Assembly (NCBI RefSeq): GCF_006385785.1 | Contig: NZ_VFSH01000004.1 | Coordinates: 109,970 to 173,969 of the forward strand | DNA length: 64,000 bases | DNA from: Streptococcus shenyangsis | Lineage (GTDB): Bacteria; Bacillota; Bacilli; Lactobacillales; Streptococcaceae | Reading direction: 5' to 3' | In this document: piece by piece, positions 36,580 to 44,693 of the stretch | Layout: each line of letters opens with the position of its first letter | How positions within the stretch are numbered: position 1 is the stretch's first letter | Position numbers and translations under genes: made by a program | Notes under the pieces: generated by a model | Told to the model about the DNA's origin: nothing | What the model saw: only the letters and a program-made list of their open reading frames with translations | The model's database searches: none

Positions 36580-37392
36580 ATGTCAGATATTTCAATTATT
36601 TCTGCTGTCTTGGTTGTAGTTGTTGCCTTCCTTGCAGGTCTTGAAGGTATCCTCGACCAATTCCAATTCCATCAACCAATCGTCGCATGTACCCTTATCG
36701 GTCTTGTAACAGGTAACCTCGAAGCAGGGGTTATGCTTGGTGGATCACTTCAAATGATCGCCCTTGGTTGGGCAAACATCGGAGCTGCCGTAGCTCCTGA
36801 TGCTGCTCTTGCATCTGTTGCTGCAGCAATCATCTTGATTAAAGGTGGCAACTTTACTACTGAAGGTATCGCCGTTGCAACAGCAACAGCTATCCCTCTT
36901 GCCGTAGCTGGACTTTTCTTGACTATGATTGTTCGTACAATCTCAGTTGGTTTGGTTCACACTGCAGATGCTGCTGCTAAAGAAGGAAATATTGCGGCTG
37001 TTGAGCGTGCTCACTTTATCGCACTTCTTCTTCAAGGTCTTCGTATTGCTATCCCTGCTGCCTTCCTTATCGCTATCCCTGCTTCTGCCGTTCAAGATGC
37101 TCTTAAATTGATGCCAGACTGGTTGAACGGTGGTATGGCTGTCGGTGGTGCTATGGTCGTTGCCGTTGGTTACGCTATGGTTATCAACATGATGGCAACT
37201 CGTGAAGTATGGCCATTCTTCGCAATCGGTTTTGCTTTTGCTGCCATTTCTCAACTGACTTTGATTGCCCTTGGTGTAGTCGGTGTTGCCCTTGCCTTCA
37301 TCTACCTTAACCTTTCAAAACAAGGTGGTAACGGTGGCGGAGGAGCTGCAACTTCTAACGACCCAATCGGTGATATCCTAGAAGACTACTAG
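36580..37392 (+). CDS. manM: Mannose-family PTS EIIC component
   Basis: Membrane permease subunit of 270 residues with many hydrophobic segments and the conserved GLEGILDQFQFHQPIVACTL near residue 20. With ManN it forms the sugar channel, which in relatives is also the receptor for class IIa bacteriocins. It is 77 bases after manL and ends with a Gly-rich tail (QGGNGGGGAATS). Confidence 0.95.
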   Translation: MSDISIISAVLVVVVAFLAGLEGILDQFQFHQPIVACTLIGLVTGNLEAGVMLGGSLQMIALGWANIGAAVAPDAALASVAAAIILIKGGNFTTEGIAVATATAIPLAVAGLFLTMIVRTISVGLVHTADAAAKEGNIAAVERAHFIALLLQGLRIAIPAAFLIAIPASAVQDALKLMPDWLNGGMAVGGAMVVAVGYAMVINMMATREVWPFFAIGFAFAAISQLTLIALGVVGVALAFIYLNLSKQGGNGGGGAATSNDPIGDILEDY

Positions 37393-37406
37393 AAAGGGGA
37401 ACAATC

Positions 37407-38318
37407 ATGACTGAAAAACTTCAATTATCAAAATCAGATCGTAAAAAAGTTTGGTGGCGTTCACAATTCCTTCAAGGTTCTTGGAACTACGAGCGTATGC
37501 AAAACTTGGGTTGGGCTTATTCATTGATCCCAGCTATCAAAAAATTGTACACTACTAAAGAAGACCAAGCTGCTGCTCTTGAGCGTCACCTTGAGTTCTT
37601 CAACACTCACCCATACGTAGCTGCTCCAATCATGGGGGTTACTCTTGCACTTGAAGAAGAACGTGCTAACGGTGTTGAAATCGACGACGCTGCTATCCAA
37701 GGGGTTAAAATCGGTATGATGGGACCTCTTGCTGGTATCGGTGACCCAGTATTCTGGTTTACAGTTCGTCCTATCCTTGGAGCTCTTGGTGCATCACTTG
37801 CTGCATCTGGTAACTTGGTTGGCCCACTTCTCTTCTTCTTCGGATGGAATGCGATCCGTATGGCCTTCCTATGGTACACACAAGAATTTGGTTACAAAGC
37901 TGGATCTGAAATCACTAAAGACATGTCTGGTGGTATCTTGAAAGACATCACTAAAGGAGCTTCTATCCTTGGTATGTTCATCCTTGCTGTTCTTGTACAA
38001 CGTTGGGTATCGATCAACTTCACTGTTAACCTTCCTGGTAAACAATTGGCTGAAGGTGCCTACATCAACTTTCCAGAAGGACCTGTATCAGGTGCTGAAT
38101 TGAAAGGTATCCTTGGTCAAGCACTTGGTGGATTGAGCTTAGACAAGATTCAACCACAAACTCTCCAAGGTCAGTTGAACTCATTGATTCCAGGATTGAT
38201 GGGACTTCTCCTTACTTTCCTTTGCATGTGGTTGCTTAAGAAAAAAGTATCTCCAATTACAATCATCCTTGCTCTCTTTGCAGTAGGTATCGCAGCTCGT
38301 TTCTTCGGTATCATGTAA
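37407..38318 (+). CDS. manN: Mannose-family PTS EIID component
   Basis: 303 residues: a long N-terminal helical region with FLQGSWNYERMQNLGWAYSL and GVTLALEEERANG, then membrane segments, ending ITIILALFAVGIAARFFGIM. The start follows AGAAAGGGG, 14 bases after manM. A terminator follows, and an ISL3-bounded insertion begins in that terminator's T-run. Confidence 0.95.
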   Translation: MTEKLQLSKSDRKKVWWRSQFLQGSWNYERMQNLGWAYSLIPAIKKLYTTKEDQAAALERHLEFFNTHPYVAAPIMGVTLALEEERANGVEIDDAAIQGVKIGMMGPLAGIGDPVFWFTVRPILGALGASLAASGNLVGPLLFFFGWNAIRMAFLWYTQEFGYKAGSEITKDMSGGILKDITKGASILGMFILAVLVQRWVSINFTVNLPGKQLAEGAYINFPEGPVSGAELKGILGQALGGLSLDKIQPQTLQGQLNSLIPGLMGLLLTFLCMWLLKKKVSPITIILALFAVGIAARFFGIM

Positions 38319-38343
38319 TCTTGGTGAGAATGTACAAACAAAA

Positions 38344-38375
38344 AAAGAATCAGGTTTATCACCTGATTCTTTTGG
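38344..38375 (+). terminator. manLMN terminator, interrupted at its 3' edge by the insertion
   Basis: AAGAATCAGGT and ACCTGATTCTT pair around TTATC and are followed by TT. The ISL3 left end GGCTCTTTG begins at 38374, right after the T-run. Confidence 0.85.
38366..38373. repeat. Left copy of an 8-bp near-perfect target duplication
   Basis: ATTCTTTT immediately outside the left ISL3 end. The base-for-base partner outside the right end at 42000-42007 is GTTCTTTT, a match at seven of eight positions. Eight bases is the usual duplication length for ISL3 elements. Confidence 0.6.
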
Positions 38376-38400
38376 CTCTTTGTCAAATAGTGTTGATGAA

Positions 38401-38469
38401 GAACCTAATGAAAAAAGAATCCAACAAAAATTGGACTACCTGTCTCCGGTTGAATACCGAAGACGGTAG
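38401..38469 (+). pseudogene. C-terminal scrap of an IS3-family transposase
   Basis: Plus-strand frame EPNEKRIQQKLDYLSPVEYR ends at TAG (38467-38469). This is the typical C-terminus of IS150-group OrfB proteins. Downstream TTTTTGGGGTCAGTCCCT at about 38499-38516 resembles an IS3-family end. Only some 120 bases remain. Confidence 0.6.
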
Positions 38470-38552
38470 CCCTAGGGTGTTTTTATTAAATTCTCACTTT
38501 TTGGGGTCAGTCCCTAAGCCTGATAGTAATTTTTTGTTCATACTATTCCCCT

Positions 38553-39045
38553 TTAGTCATTTACTACTTTAAGTTGCATTGCTTTAGCTACTTCTTCTGC
38601 CTTTGATCCCTTAGGTGTATGGATTTCTACATCTGGGTTACAGTTATCCACAAAATAGAAGTATTCTGTAATTTCTGTTACACTTGCTGGAATTGTAATA
38701 GATTTAATTGATGATGTCCCCCAAAATACTAATGTTCCAATACTCTTTGTTCCTTCTGGGAATACAACTGATTCTAATGAACTATCAGAGTTGAAAACAT
38801 CATCTTCTACTGTTTCTATTGACTTACCAAAGTGGACATACTTTAACTTATTGTCAATCGTAAACGCACCTTTTCCAATATATCGTACTGTATCTGGTAA
38901 AACGATTGCCTCACAATGTTTCAAGTTCGCAAGACCACGTTCTCCAATTGCGATAACAGGTTTACCTTTAATTTCCTTTGGTACACGAACAACCTTATCG
39001 TCAGAAGTACAACTATAGATGACATAACCTTCTCCCCATAAATAT
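38553..39045 (-). pseudogene. Fragment of a BspA-like leucine-rich-repeat surface protein
   Basis: The open frame reads from about 39045 (CVYLWGEGYVIYSCTSDDK) through LRR_5-type repeats to KVVND and a stop at 38553. The repeats are LPDTVRYIGKGAFTIDNKL, FGKSIETVEDDVF, FPEGTKSIGTLVF and IPASVTEITEYFYF. No start codon with a ribosome binding site or signal peptide is present, so this is the C-terminal end of a larger surface protein. BspA-like repeats mediate host binding in oral bacteria. Confidence 0.7.
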
Positions 39046-39134
39046 ACGCATGTTAATATATTAATATATTTAAGTATTTATAACTATAGTTCCTTAATTT
39101 TCCCAGTAAAAAAACGAAAGGCACCACAAGTTAT

Positions 39135-39544
39135 TTATGTGTTTTCTTTAAACGATTCATGTACTTCTGTCGCAACTTCTCACCCGCCTTTAATTGCGGT
39201 TGCGATAGATTGAGGACCTAAATATGCATCCCCTGTTATTAGTTCATTTCTATTGTATTCTGATGTTGACCGAAAGTCAAATTTTTACCTTTCATCTAGA
39301 ACACTAAAGTCTACTTTTGTTCAATTGCTGCAACGACAAGGTCACATGGAATAATATGTTCACTACCTGCCACTTCATGCGTTGATCTTCTTCCACTTTC
39401 ATCTGATTCACCAAGTTCCATTGTAATAACCTTTACACCAGTTACTTTCCCACTCTCATCACGCAATACTTCTTTAATATTCTCTAAGAAATGGAATGTA
39501 ACACCTTCATTGTGTGCATCTTTGATTTGTAGTGTAGCTTCTAG
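39135..39544 (-). pseudogene. C-terminal fragment of a GltD-like NAD(P)/FAD oxidoreductase, fused to ISL3 codons
   Basis: After the ISL3 codons MNNILEATLQIKD the frame continues as AHNEGVTFHFLENIKEVLRD and KVITMELGESDESGRRSTHE to VVAAIEQK and a stop. In another frame further down, LITGDAYLGPQSIATAIKGG, a TGA, and EVATEVHESFKENT can be read. Both parts fit the C-terminal half of glutamate-synthase-small-subunit-like reductases (GltD, PreT, SudA). At least one deletion or frameshift and one nonsense codon are present. Confidence 0.65.
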
Positions 39545-39678
39545 TATATTGTTCATATGGTCATCATTCTTTTGTTTTAGGTTTCAGCGCTTTTAATATA
39601 ATGGATGTTGGCCTTTTTGTATACACTAAAATAGGGTTGGTGGAAAATTTCCATCAACCCTAAAAATTATAGAACCAC

Positions 39679-39713
39679 ACAAAACCCTGACCAGAGATGG
39701 CCAGGGTTTTGTA
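39679..39713 (-). terminator. Terminator of the DUF4230 gene
   Basis: ACAAAACCCTG and CAGGGTTTTGT pair across a 13-base loop, just after the gene. Confidence 0.75.
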
Positions 39714-39722
39714 TTTCAAAAA

Positions 39723-40328
39723 TTATTCTGTAAATTCTATAGTTACTTTTACTTCAGAATCCATTGAAGAAAATATTGTTTTATAATAATTGATTGCAGA
39801 TTCTTTAATTTCACTCTTAAATTTATCTAAATACTCTGCTTGTTTATCACTAGAAAGTTGGTTAGCGACCAATTTCCCAGTATCAATATCTTCTGTAGTT
39901 CCACTTAATAACTCTCCATGACTATCATATAAATCATAAGGATTATCTTTTGAAAGTTCAACACCAATTACTTCCAATTTTGGAACAATAACCTTATATT
40001 CTTTTTCGCTTATTTGTTCAACCTTTACACTACTTTTAATTCCAAATTTAGCTTTATAATTTAAAATTACTAATGCTGCTTTTTTAGAGAACGGCACATC
40101 AAACCCAAAAACTTGAGTTGTTTTTGTTTCAGAAATAATTTCATTAATTCCCGCATTCAAAAATACAACTTCATTCACTTTTTCAATACTTTCGATATTA
40201 ATTGACGATTTGACTTCTGATTTATGTTCCTTAGGTAAGAAAAATAGCACTCCAATAGCTATAATAGCTATTAATACCACATTCAATAGTACACTAAACA
40301 TATTAACTTTCTTCTTTAATATAGACAA
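39723..40328 (-). CDS. DUF4230-family membrane-anchored protein
   Basis: 201 residues: one N-terminal membrane segment (VLLNVVLIAIIAIGVLFFL, about residues 14-32) followed by an extracellular or surface domain with the DUF4230 pattern (NEVVFLNAGINEIISETKTT, YKAKFGIKSSVKVEQ). Function unknown. The start is TTG at 40328 with GTGAGG upstream; ATG at 40301 is an alternative with a poorer ribosome binding site. It is the only apparently intact non-transposase gene in the ISL3-bounded insertion, hence the possible cargo. Confidence 0.75.
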   Translation of the reverse strand: MSILKKKVNMFSVLLNVVLIAIIAIGVLFFLPKEHKSEVKSSINIESIEKVNEVVFLNAGINEIISETKTTQVFGFDVPFSKKAALVILNYKAKFGIKSSVKVEQISEKEYKVIVPKLEVIGVELSKDNPYDLYDSHGELLSGTTEDIDTGKLVANQLSSDKQAEYLDKFKSEIKESAINYYKTIFSSMDSEVKVTIEFTE

Positions 40329-40362
40329 GATAAAAAAACCTCACTTTAAATAATCTATCTAA

Positions 40363-40391
40363 ATTTTACACATTCTAAAGAAAATAGTCAA
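40363..40391 (-). promoter_or_regulatory. Promoter of the DUF4230 gene
   Basis: On the minus strand TTGACT (40386-40391), a 17-base spacer and TAAAAT (40363-40368), about 35 bases before the TTG start. Confidence 0.75.
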
Positions 40392-40519
40392 TATTTTTTC
40401 GTACTATCTTCTAAAATTAATTGTGCCTATTAAAAATGAAATTAGTTTGTTGCATTTGATTATATTTTTTGAACACCAAATCCATTTAAAATTGAGTGCT
40501 ATTTTGAGCACTAAAAAAG

Positions 40520-41999
40520 GGCTCTTTGTCAAATAGTGTTGATGAAGAAATTTAGGAAGGAATTAAGCAACTAATTGTTGCTTAATTCCTTTTTGTTTTG
40601 GGCCAAACATTTTTGTTATTAAAATAATCCTATTTCTAAAATGGTAATAGTTTCTAAAGCCGTAGGCATTTCTTTTAAGCACTTTTATTTTATTGTTTAT
40701 TCCTTCAATAGGGCCATTTGTTCTAGTTGGATACTCACAAGTATTTTGAATATATGGCAAGTAAGTCATAAGAGTCTTTAATACTCTTTTTAAACCAGGA
40801 GATAGGTCTAATTGCGTAGCTGCTTCAATCGTTTCCTTGAATTCTATATAATCTCTATCCTGTATACATTCACGAAGTGAATGTACAACCTCATAATCAT
40901 TTTTAAGAGATGGATTTTTTTCTAAGATATAATCTACGATTCCTTTACTTGTTATGAAGCTTTCAAAAAGCTTATAACGATTATATTTATAGTTCTGAAG
41001 TTCATTAGAGTTCTTTAAAATTAACTTCCAATAATGTTTTAACTTTCGATATAATTTAGAGTCTTTATAGCGATGCTTATTCATGACACGTACCCGAGTT
41101 CGATTTAATTCTCTATTTAAGGCTTGTACGATATGAAAAGGATCAATGATAATTTTAGCGTTAGGAAACATTTCTTTTATTAATTGAATGTACGGTAAGT
41201 ACATGTCGATGGAGATAGTTTTTACCTTTAATCTAGTCTTAGGCTCAAAACGATGAAAATACTTTTTCAAGCTGTAAGATTTTCTATCTCGTACAACATC
41301 GACCAGCTTGTGTGTAGTGCTATCACAAATAATGAATCTCATATTACTATCGGAAGATTTGACGGATTTAAATTCATCAAAACACAAATGCTCAGGTAAA
41401 TCGTGTAATGGTTTAATCTTTAGTAAACGTGTTGTATCATCTATGATACGTCTTACCGTATGAACTGAAACATTTGTTTCTTTTGCGATATAGGTTTCAG
41501 ATACTGTTTCACTTATTTTTGATTTAATTTCGTTTTTTAAGCGTTTAGAGATATGACAGTGTTTTTCTACGATTCGACTAGTGTCTGCGGTAAATGAAGA
41601 GCCGCATTCTCTACAGAGAAATCTCTGCTTGCGTAGATTTAAGTAGGCCGCTAGGCCTGAAACAGAACAGAGAGTGATACGAGATGTTTTCGTGCCGTTT
41701 TTAACGATATTATTATTTCGGCTAACACACCCACAAACGGTACAAAATTCTGGTTTATGCGTATAAGTAGCTGCATAAAATAAAGATTTTCTCTTTTTAA
41801 ATATCTTCTCTTGAACTTTATTATCCCAAATAATGTTTTTATCTTTGATTTGTAGTGTAGCTTCTAGTATATTGTTCATATGGTCATCATCCTTTTGTTT
41901 TAGGTTTCAGCGCTTTTAATATAATGGATGTTGGCCTTTTTGTATACACTAAAATAGGGTTGGTGGAAAATTTCCATCAACCCTAAAAATTATAGAACC
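40520..41999 (-). mobile_element. ISL3-family insertion sequence, apparently intact
   Basis: The left end GGCTCTTTGTCAAATAGTG (40520 on) and the right end, read inwards, GGTTCTATAATTTTTAGGG are imperfect inverted repeats, sharing GG-TCT and TAG-GTTGATG blocks. A single full-length transposase gene lies between. The same ends occur at 38374 and 39676. Confidence 0.85.
40563..41879 (-). CDS. ISL3-family transposase
   Basis: 438 residues. The N-terminal zinc-ribbon (CTVCGCVS, later CRECGSSF) is followed by a helix-turn-helix. The DDE domain has the first Asp near FDEFKSVKSSDSN, the second in IIIDPFHIVQALNREL and the Glu in GPIEGINNKIK. The length and motifs are complete, so the protein is probably active. 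The start at 41879 has AAAGGATG upstream. It could also act on the hollow copy 0.8 kb away, which has the same ends. Confidence 0.92.
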   Translation of the reverse strand: MNNILEATLQIKDKNIIWDNKVQEKIFKKRKSLFYAATYTHKPEFCTVCGCVSRNNNIVKNGTKTSRITLCSVSGLAAYLNLRKQRFLCRECGSSFTADTSRIVEKHCHISKRLKNEIKSKISETVSETYIAKETNVSVHTVRRIIDDTTRLLKIKPLHDLPEHLCFDEFKSVKSSDSNMRFIICDSTTHKLVDVVRDRKSYSLKKYFHRFEPKTRLKVKTISIDMYLPYIQLIKEMFPNAKIIIDPFHIVQALNRELNRTRVRVMNKHRYKDSKLYRKLKHYWKLILKNSNELQNYKYNRYKLFESFITSKGIVDYILEKNPSLKNDYEVVHSLRECIQDRDYIEFKETIEAATQLDLSPGLKRVLKTLMTYLPYIQNTCEYPTRTNGPIEGINNKIKVLKRNAYGFRNYYHFRNRIILITKMFGPKQKGIKQQLVA

Positions 42000-42007
42000 G
42001 TTCTTTT
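42000..42007. repeat. Right copy of the 8-bp near-perfect target duplication
   Basis: GTTCTTTT immediately outside the right ISL3 end, a seven-of-eight match to ATTCTTTT at 38366-38373. Confidence 0.6.
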
Positions 42008-42017
42008 TATATCTCAT

Positions 42018-43352
42018 TTATTCAGCCAAGGCTCCCATTGGATCCCATGGTGCAAGTACAATTGGTTCTGCTTCATAGGCAGCTTGTTCTTCGGCTGTCA
42101 GCAATTCTTTGCGAATAACGATTTGGTAAGTGTATTCGTCCATCCAAGCGTCTGAGGCAACAAAGTAACCATCGGTACCAACCTTGTCTCCCCAAGAGTT
42201 TTCAACCTTCCACTTGGTTGACTTCCCATTTTCGTCCAAGTCCACACCTGTCAAGACCATAGCGTGGGTCATTAAGCTTTCGCTGTAGTCCAGACGTCCA
42301 GCCTTGTCTTGAGTGAATTGAATATCCATGCTTGATTCAAAGTCATAAACATCTGTCGCAAGGATTCCAGCTTTACGATTGCTGAGCTGACCAACATCAG
42401 AACCAAACCAAACAGTCTCTCCTGCTTGCATTTGGGCAATCGCCAACTCTTTCAAGCGCTCCATTGGAACGTTGATGTAGCGAACTGCACGGCTACCAAC
42501 CACATTCCCCAACATCTCAACTGTGTAAGATTTACCGTAAGGCTTGTCAGCGGTTGGAGCGTTGATAACAGAAACGTAATCTTCTAGTGGAAGATTGACA
42601 TATTTCTTGTAAAATTCTTGTGGTGTAATGCCTTTTTCGCTTTGGTAGTTGTTATCCTTATCGCGATAAGCAAAGTCAAATTTACGTGGTGGAAGTCCTA
42701 AAGACATAGCAAGAAAATTAAAGATTTCTTGTAAGAGGTCTTCTTTCTTAGCTTGAACAGTCGCTTGATCTGCGCCTGAAGCAAGCAAGTCACGCAAGAT
42801 TTGAGCATCTTGGCGAAGCAATTTGTTAAGGATTGCATTTAGCTCACGGCTGCTACTAGATGAAACAGACTCAGGGTAAACTGACTTGGGCACGACACCG
42901 TATTTCTCAAAGAGAGAAACGACCATATCCCATTGACCGCCATCTTGTTGTGGAGTTTGGAGTAGGAAGCTAACCTTGCGGCTTGTCAATTCTTGGTCTG
43001 CAGTCGCAATGACTTGCTCCAAGAACCAGTTTGATTTCTCATACTTGTCCCAGAAGAAGGTGTGGGCTTGTGACAGTTCAAAGTTTTCCAATTTGTATTG
43101 CGAGATGAGCTTGTGACGGAAGGTGTTAAGAGCTGCAAACATCCAGCAACGACCAGATGCTTTCTGGTTAGTTACCTTGTCCTTGGTCAAATCCAATGAG
43201 AAAACAGGTGTATTGTCTACATGGCTTTGACGGCGTTCTAGAGCTGCAAAAATCCCGTTGTGGCTAGCAGCATTTTCAATCGCTTGGTATTTGACATTTG
43301 CTTCATAGTTGGCAAATAGTTTATCAGTAAATGATTCTTGAATCGCGTTCAT
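42018..43352 (-). CDS. pepC: Aminopeptidase C (bleomycin hydrolase family)
   Basis: Cysteine peptidase of 444 residues (family C1B) removing N-terminal residues from peptides in the cytoplasm. The catalytic Cys is in ASGRCWMFAALN, the His in LMTHAMVLTGVD and the Asn in WKVENSWGDKVG. It normally forms a hexameric barrel with the C-terminus (here PMGALAE) in the active site. The start at 43352 follows AGGAGG. The stop is separated from the ISL3 insertion by only 18 bases. Confidence 0.95.
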   Translation of the reverse strand: MNAIQESFTDKLFANYEANVKYQAIENAASHNGIFAALERRQSHVDNTPVFSLDLTKDKVTNQKASGRCWMFAALNTFRHKLISQYKLENFELSQAHTFFWDKYEKSNWFLEQVIATADQELTSRKVSFLLQTPQQDGGQWDMVVSLFEKYGVVPKSVYPESVSSSSSRELNAILNKLLRQDAQILRDLLASGADQATVQAKKEDLLQEIFNFLAMSLGLPPRKFDFAYRDKDNNYQSEKGITPQEFYKKYVNLPLEDYVSVINAPTADKPYGKSYTVEMLGNVVGSRAVRYINVPMERLKELAIAQMQAGETVWFGSDVGQLSNRKAGILATDVYDFESSMDIQFTQDKAGRLDYSESLMTHAMVLTGVDLDENGKSTKWKVENSWGDKVGTDGYFVASDAWMDEYTYQIVIRKELLTAEEQAAYEAEPIVLAPWDPMGALAE

Positions 43353-43419
43353 AGATTCCTCCTTTTATTCTACAGTCTATTATAACTCTTTTCACAAAGG
43401 AAGCAACTGAAAAACATAA

Positions 43420-43449
43420 AAGGCAAGGACATTATTCCTCACCTTTTTC
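43420..43449 (-). terminator. Probable terminator of rsuA
   Basis: On the minus strand AAAGGTGAGGA and TCCTTGCCTTTT pair around ATAATG with small mismatches, between rsuA and pepC. Confidence 0.5.
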
Positions 43450-43463
43450 GATTATAAACCAAA

Positions 43464-44186
43464 TTAAGCAATGCTAGCAAGGAGAACTTCTAATTCCTCC
43501 TTAGTCAAGCGACGCCATTCTCCTCTTTGTAAATTCTCATCCAACACTAGAGTTCCCATAGTCAAACGTTGCAAGTCCACCACTTCCTTGCCACAGTAGG
43601 CCACCATACGCTTGACCTGATGAAACTTCCCTTCTGCAATGGTCACACGGATTTGGCTTTGATTCTTTTCTGTATCTACAGACACAAGCTCCAGTCTAGC
43701 GGGTTGACAGGTAAAGTCTTTGAGAGGAATACCCTCAGCAAATGTCTCCACATCTTCTTGGGTCATCATTCCCTTGACCTGAGCCAGATAAGTCTTGTCC
43801 ACATGACGCTTGGGCGAAAGAAGAGCATGGGCAAGCTGGCCGTCATTAGTCAAGAGCAAAAGACCATGCGTATCGATATCCAAGCGCCCTACTGGGAAAA
43901 CTTCCTTACTACGCGCCAAGTCATCCAACAAATCCAGAACGGTTCTGTGCTTGAGATCCTCAGTCGCTGAAATAACACCTTGGGGCTTGTTCATCATGTA
44001 ATAGACAAACTCTTCATACTCCAACACTTGCCCATCAAAGCGAATCTCATCTATTTTTTCATCAATCTGCAATTTAGCTGATTTCTCTTTTTTACCATTT
44101 ACCGTCACGCGCCCAGCCTTGAGCAAGTTTTTGACCTCAGTCCGGCTCCCCACAGCGCAGGCAACTAAAAATTTATCTAATCTCAT
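43464..44186 (-). CDS. rsuA: 16S rRNA pseudouridine(516) synthase
   Basis: 240 residues: an S4 RNA-binding domain (MRLDKFLVACAVGSRTEVKN) and the pseudouridine synthase core with catalytic Asp in PVGRLDIDTHGLLLLTND. It converts U516 of 16S rRNA. The ATG at 44186 is only six bases after a TATAAT with extended TGA (44193-44198), leaving no room for a ribosome binding site, so the mRNA is probably leaderless. No better in-frame start exists, because TGA lies four codons upstream. Confidence 0.9.
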   Translation of the reverse strand: MRLDKFLVACAVGSRTEVKNLLKAGRVTVNGKKEKSAKLQIDEKIDEIRFDGQVLEYEEFVYYMMNKPQGVISATEDLKHRTVLDLLDDLARSKEVFPVGRLDIDTHGLLLLTNDGQLAHALLSPKRHVDKTYLAQVKGMMTQEDVETFAEGIPLKDFTCQPARLELVSVDTEKNQSQIRVTIAEGKFHQVKRMVAYCGKEVVDLQRLTMGTLVLDENLQRGEWRRLTKEELEVLLASIA

Positions 44187-44192
44187 AGAACT

Positions 44193-44201
44193 ATTATATC
44201 A
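44193..44201 (-). promoter_or_regulatory. rsuA promoter, extended -10, directly before the start codon
   Basis: On the minus strand TGATATAAT, then AGTTCT, then ATG. Transcription would start at or next to the A of ATG. Confidence 0.65.
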
Positions 44202-44205
44202 TATC

Positions 44206-44240
44206 AAAAGGAGGCTGGTACAATGACCAACCTCCTTTTC
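44206..44240. terminator. Bidirectional terminator upstream of rsuA
   Basis: AAAAGGAGG-C-TGGT and ACCA-A-CCTCCTTTT pair around ACAATG. Confidence 0.8.
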
Positions 44241-44246
44241 GTTTCA

Positions 44247-44440
44247 TACTCTTCAAAAATCTCTTCAAACCGCGTCAACGTCGCCTTGCCGTATATATGT
44301 TACTGACTTCGTCAGTTCTATCTGCAACCTCAAAACAGTGTTTTGAGCTGACTTCGTCAGTTCTATCTACAACCTCAAAACAGTGTTTTGAGCAACCTGC
44401 GGCTAGTTTCCTAGTTTGCTCTTTGATTTTCATTGAGTAT
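44247..44440 (+). repeat. BOX element, A-B-B-C form
   Basis: Plus-strand BOX from TACTCTTCAAAAATC to TTTTCATTGAGTA with two boxB modules, between rsuA and the GlsB-like gene. Confidence 0.9.
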
Positions 44441-44453
44441 CAGGTTTAAGAAA

Positions 44454-44684
44454 TTAACTTCCTCGTCTCCAGAAAATCGCTAAGACAATCATGGAACCTA
44501 GTACTGCCGGAATAATAGCAGTTCCTGCTATTATCGGTCCCCAAGTTCCAAAAAGCAAATGGCCTATAAAGGCACCAATCCATCCGAGAAACATTTTTCC
44601 AAAACATCCCATTCGCTCTCCACGATTGGTCAGAGTACCTGCCAAGAATCCCACTAGGAGACCAACGAACATACTTCCTAACAT
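44454..44684 (-). CDS. GlsB/YeaQ/YmgE-family stress membrane protein
   Basis: 76 residues with three hydrophobic segments (MFVGLLVGFLAGTLT, FLGWIGAFIGHLLFG, AVLGSMIVLAIFW) and the Gly-rich pattern of the transglycosylase-associated family. Relatives anchor Asp23-type stress proteins in firmicutes; here that is inference. The start lies ten bases after the pepS stop and follows AGGAGA, so it is likely cotranscribed with pepS. Confidence 0.85.
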   Translation of the reverse strand: MLGSMFVGLLVGFLAGTLTNRGERMGCFGKMFLGWIGAFIGHLLFGTWGPIIAGTAIIPAVLGSMIVLAIFWRRGS

Positions 44685-44693
44685 ATTATCTCC

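Larger units (their letters stand above)
38374..39676 (-). mobile_element. Hollowed ISL3 element with ends intact and transposase replaced by foreign fragments
   Basis: The left 30 bases (38374-38403) are identical to 40520-40549 of the intact copy. The right 159 bases (39518-39676) differ from the intact copy by a single base near 39574. They keep the promoter region and the first 13 transposase codons. Between the ends lie an IS3 transposase tail, an LRR protein fragment and an oxidoreductase fragment. It could be moved in trans by the neighbouring transposase. Confidence 0.7.
38374..41999 (-). mobile_element. Composite transposon-like unit between manN and pepC
   Basis: Two elements with the same ISL3 ends in the same orientation (38374-39676 and 40520-41999) enclose a DUF4230 gene. 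Only the outermost ends are flanked by a near-identical 8-mer; the inner ends have unrelated flanks (ACACAAAA and TAAAAAAG). This suggests that the whole 3.6 kb moved as one unit, or arose by recombination inside a single insertion. In pneumococci, as I recall, manN and pepC are direct neighbours. Confidence 0.6.

Noticed and set aside
40520..41999. Target duplication around the intact ISL3 copy alone
   Set aside because: Its own flanks (TAAAAAAG and GTTCTTTT) do not match; only the outer pair of ends shows near-identical flanks.
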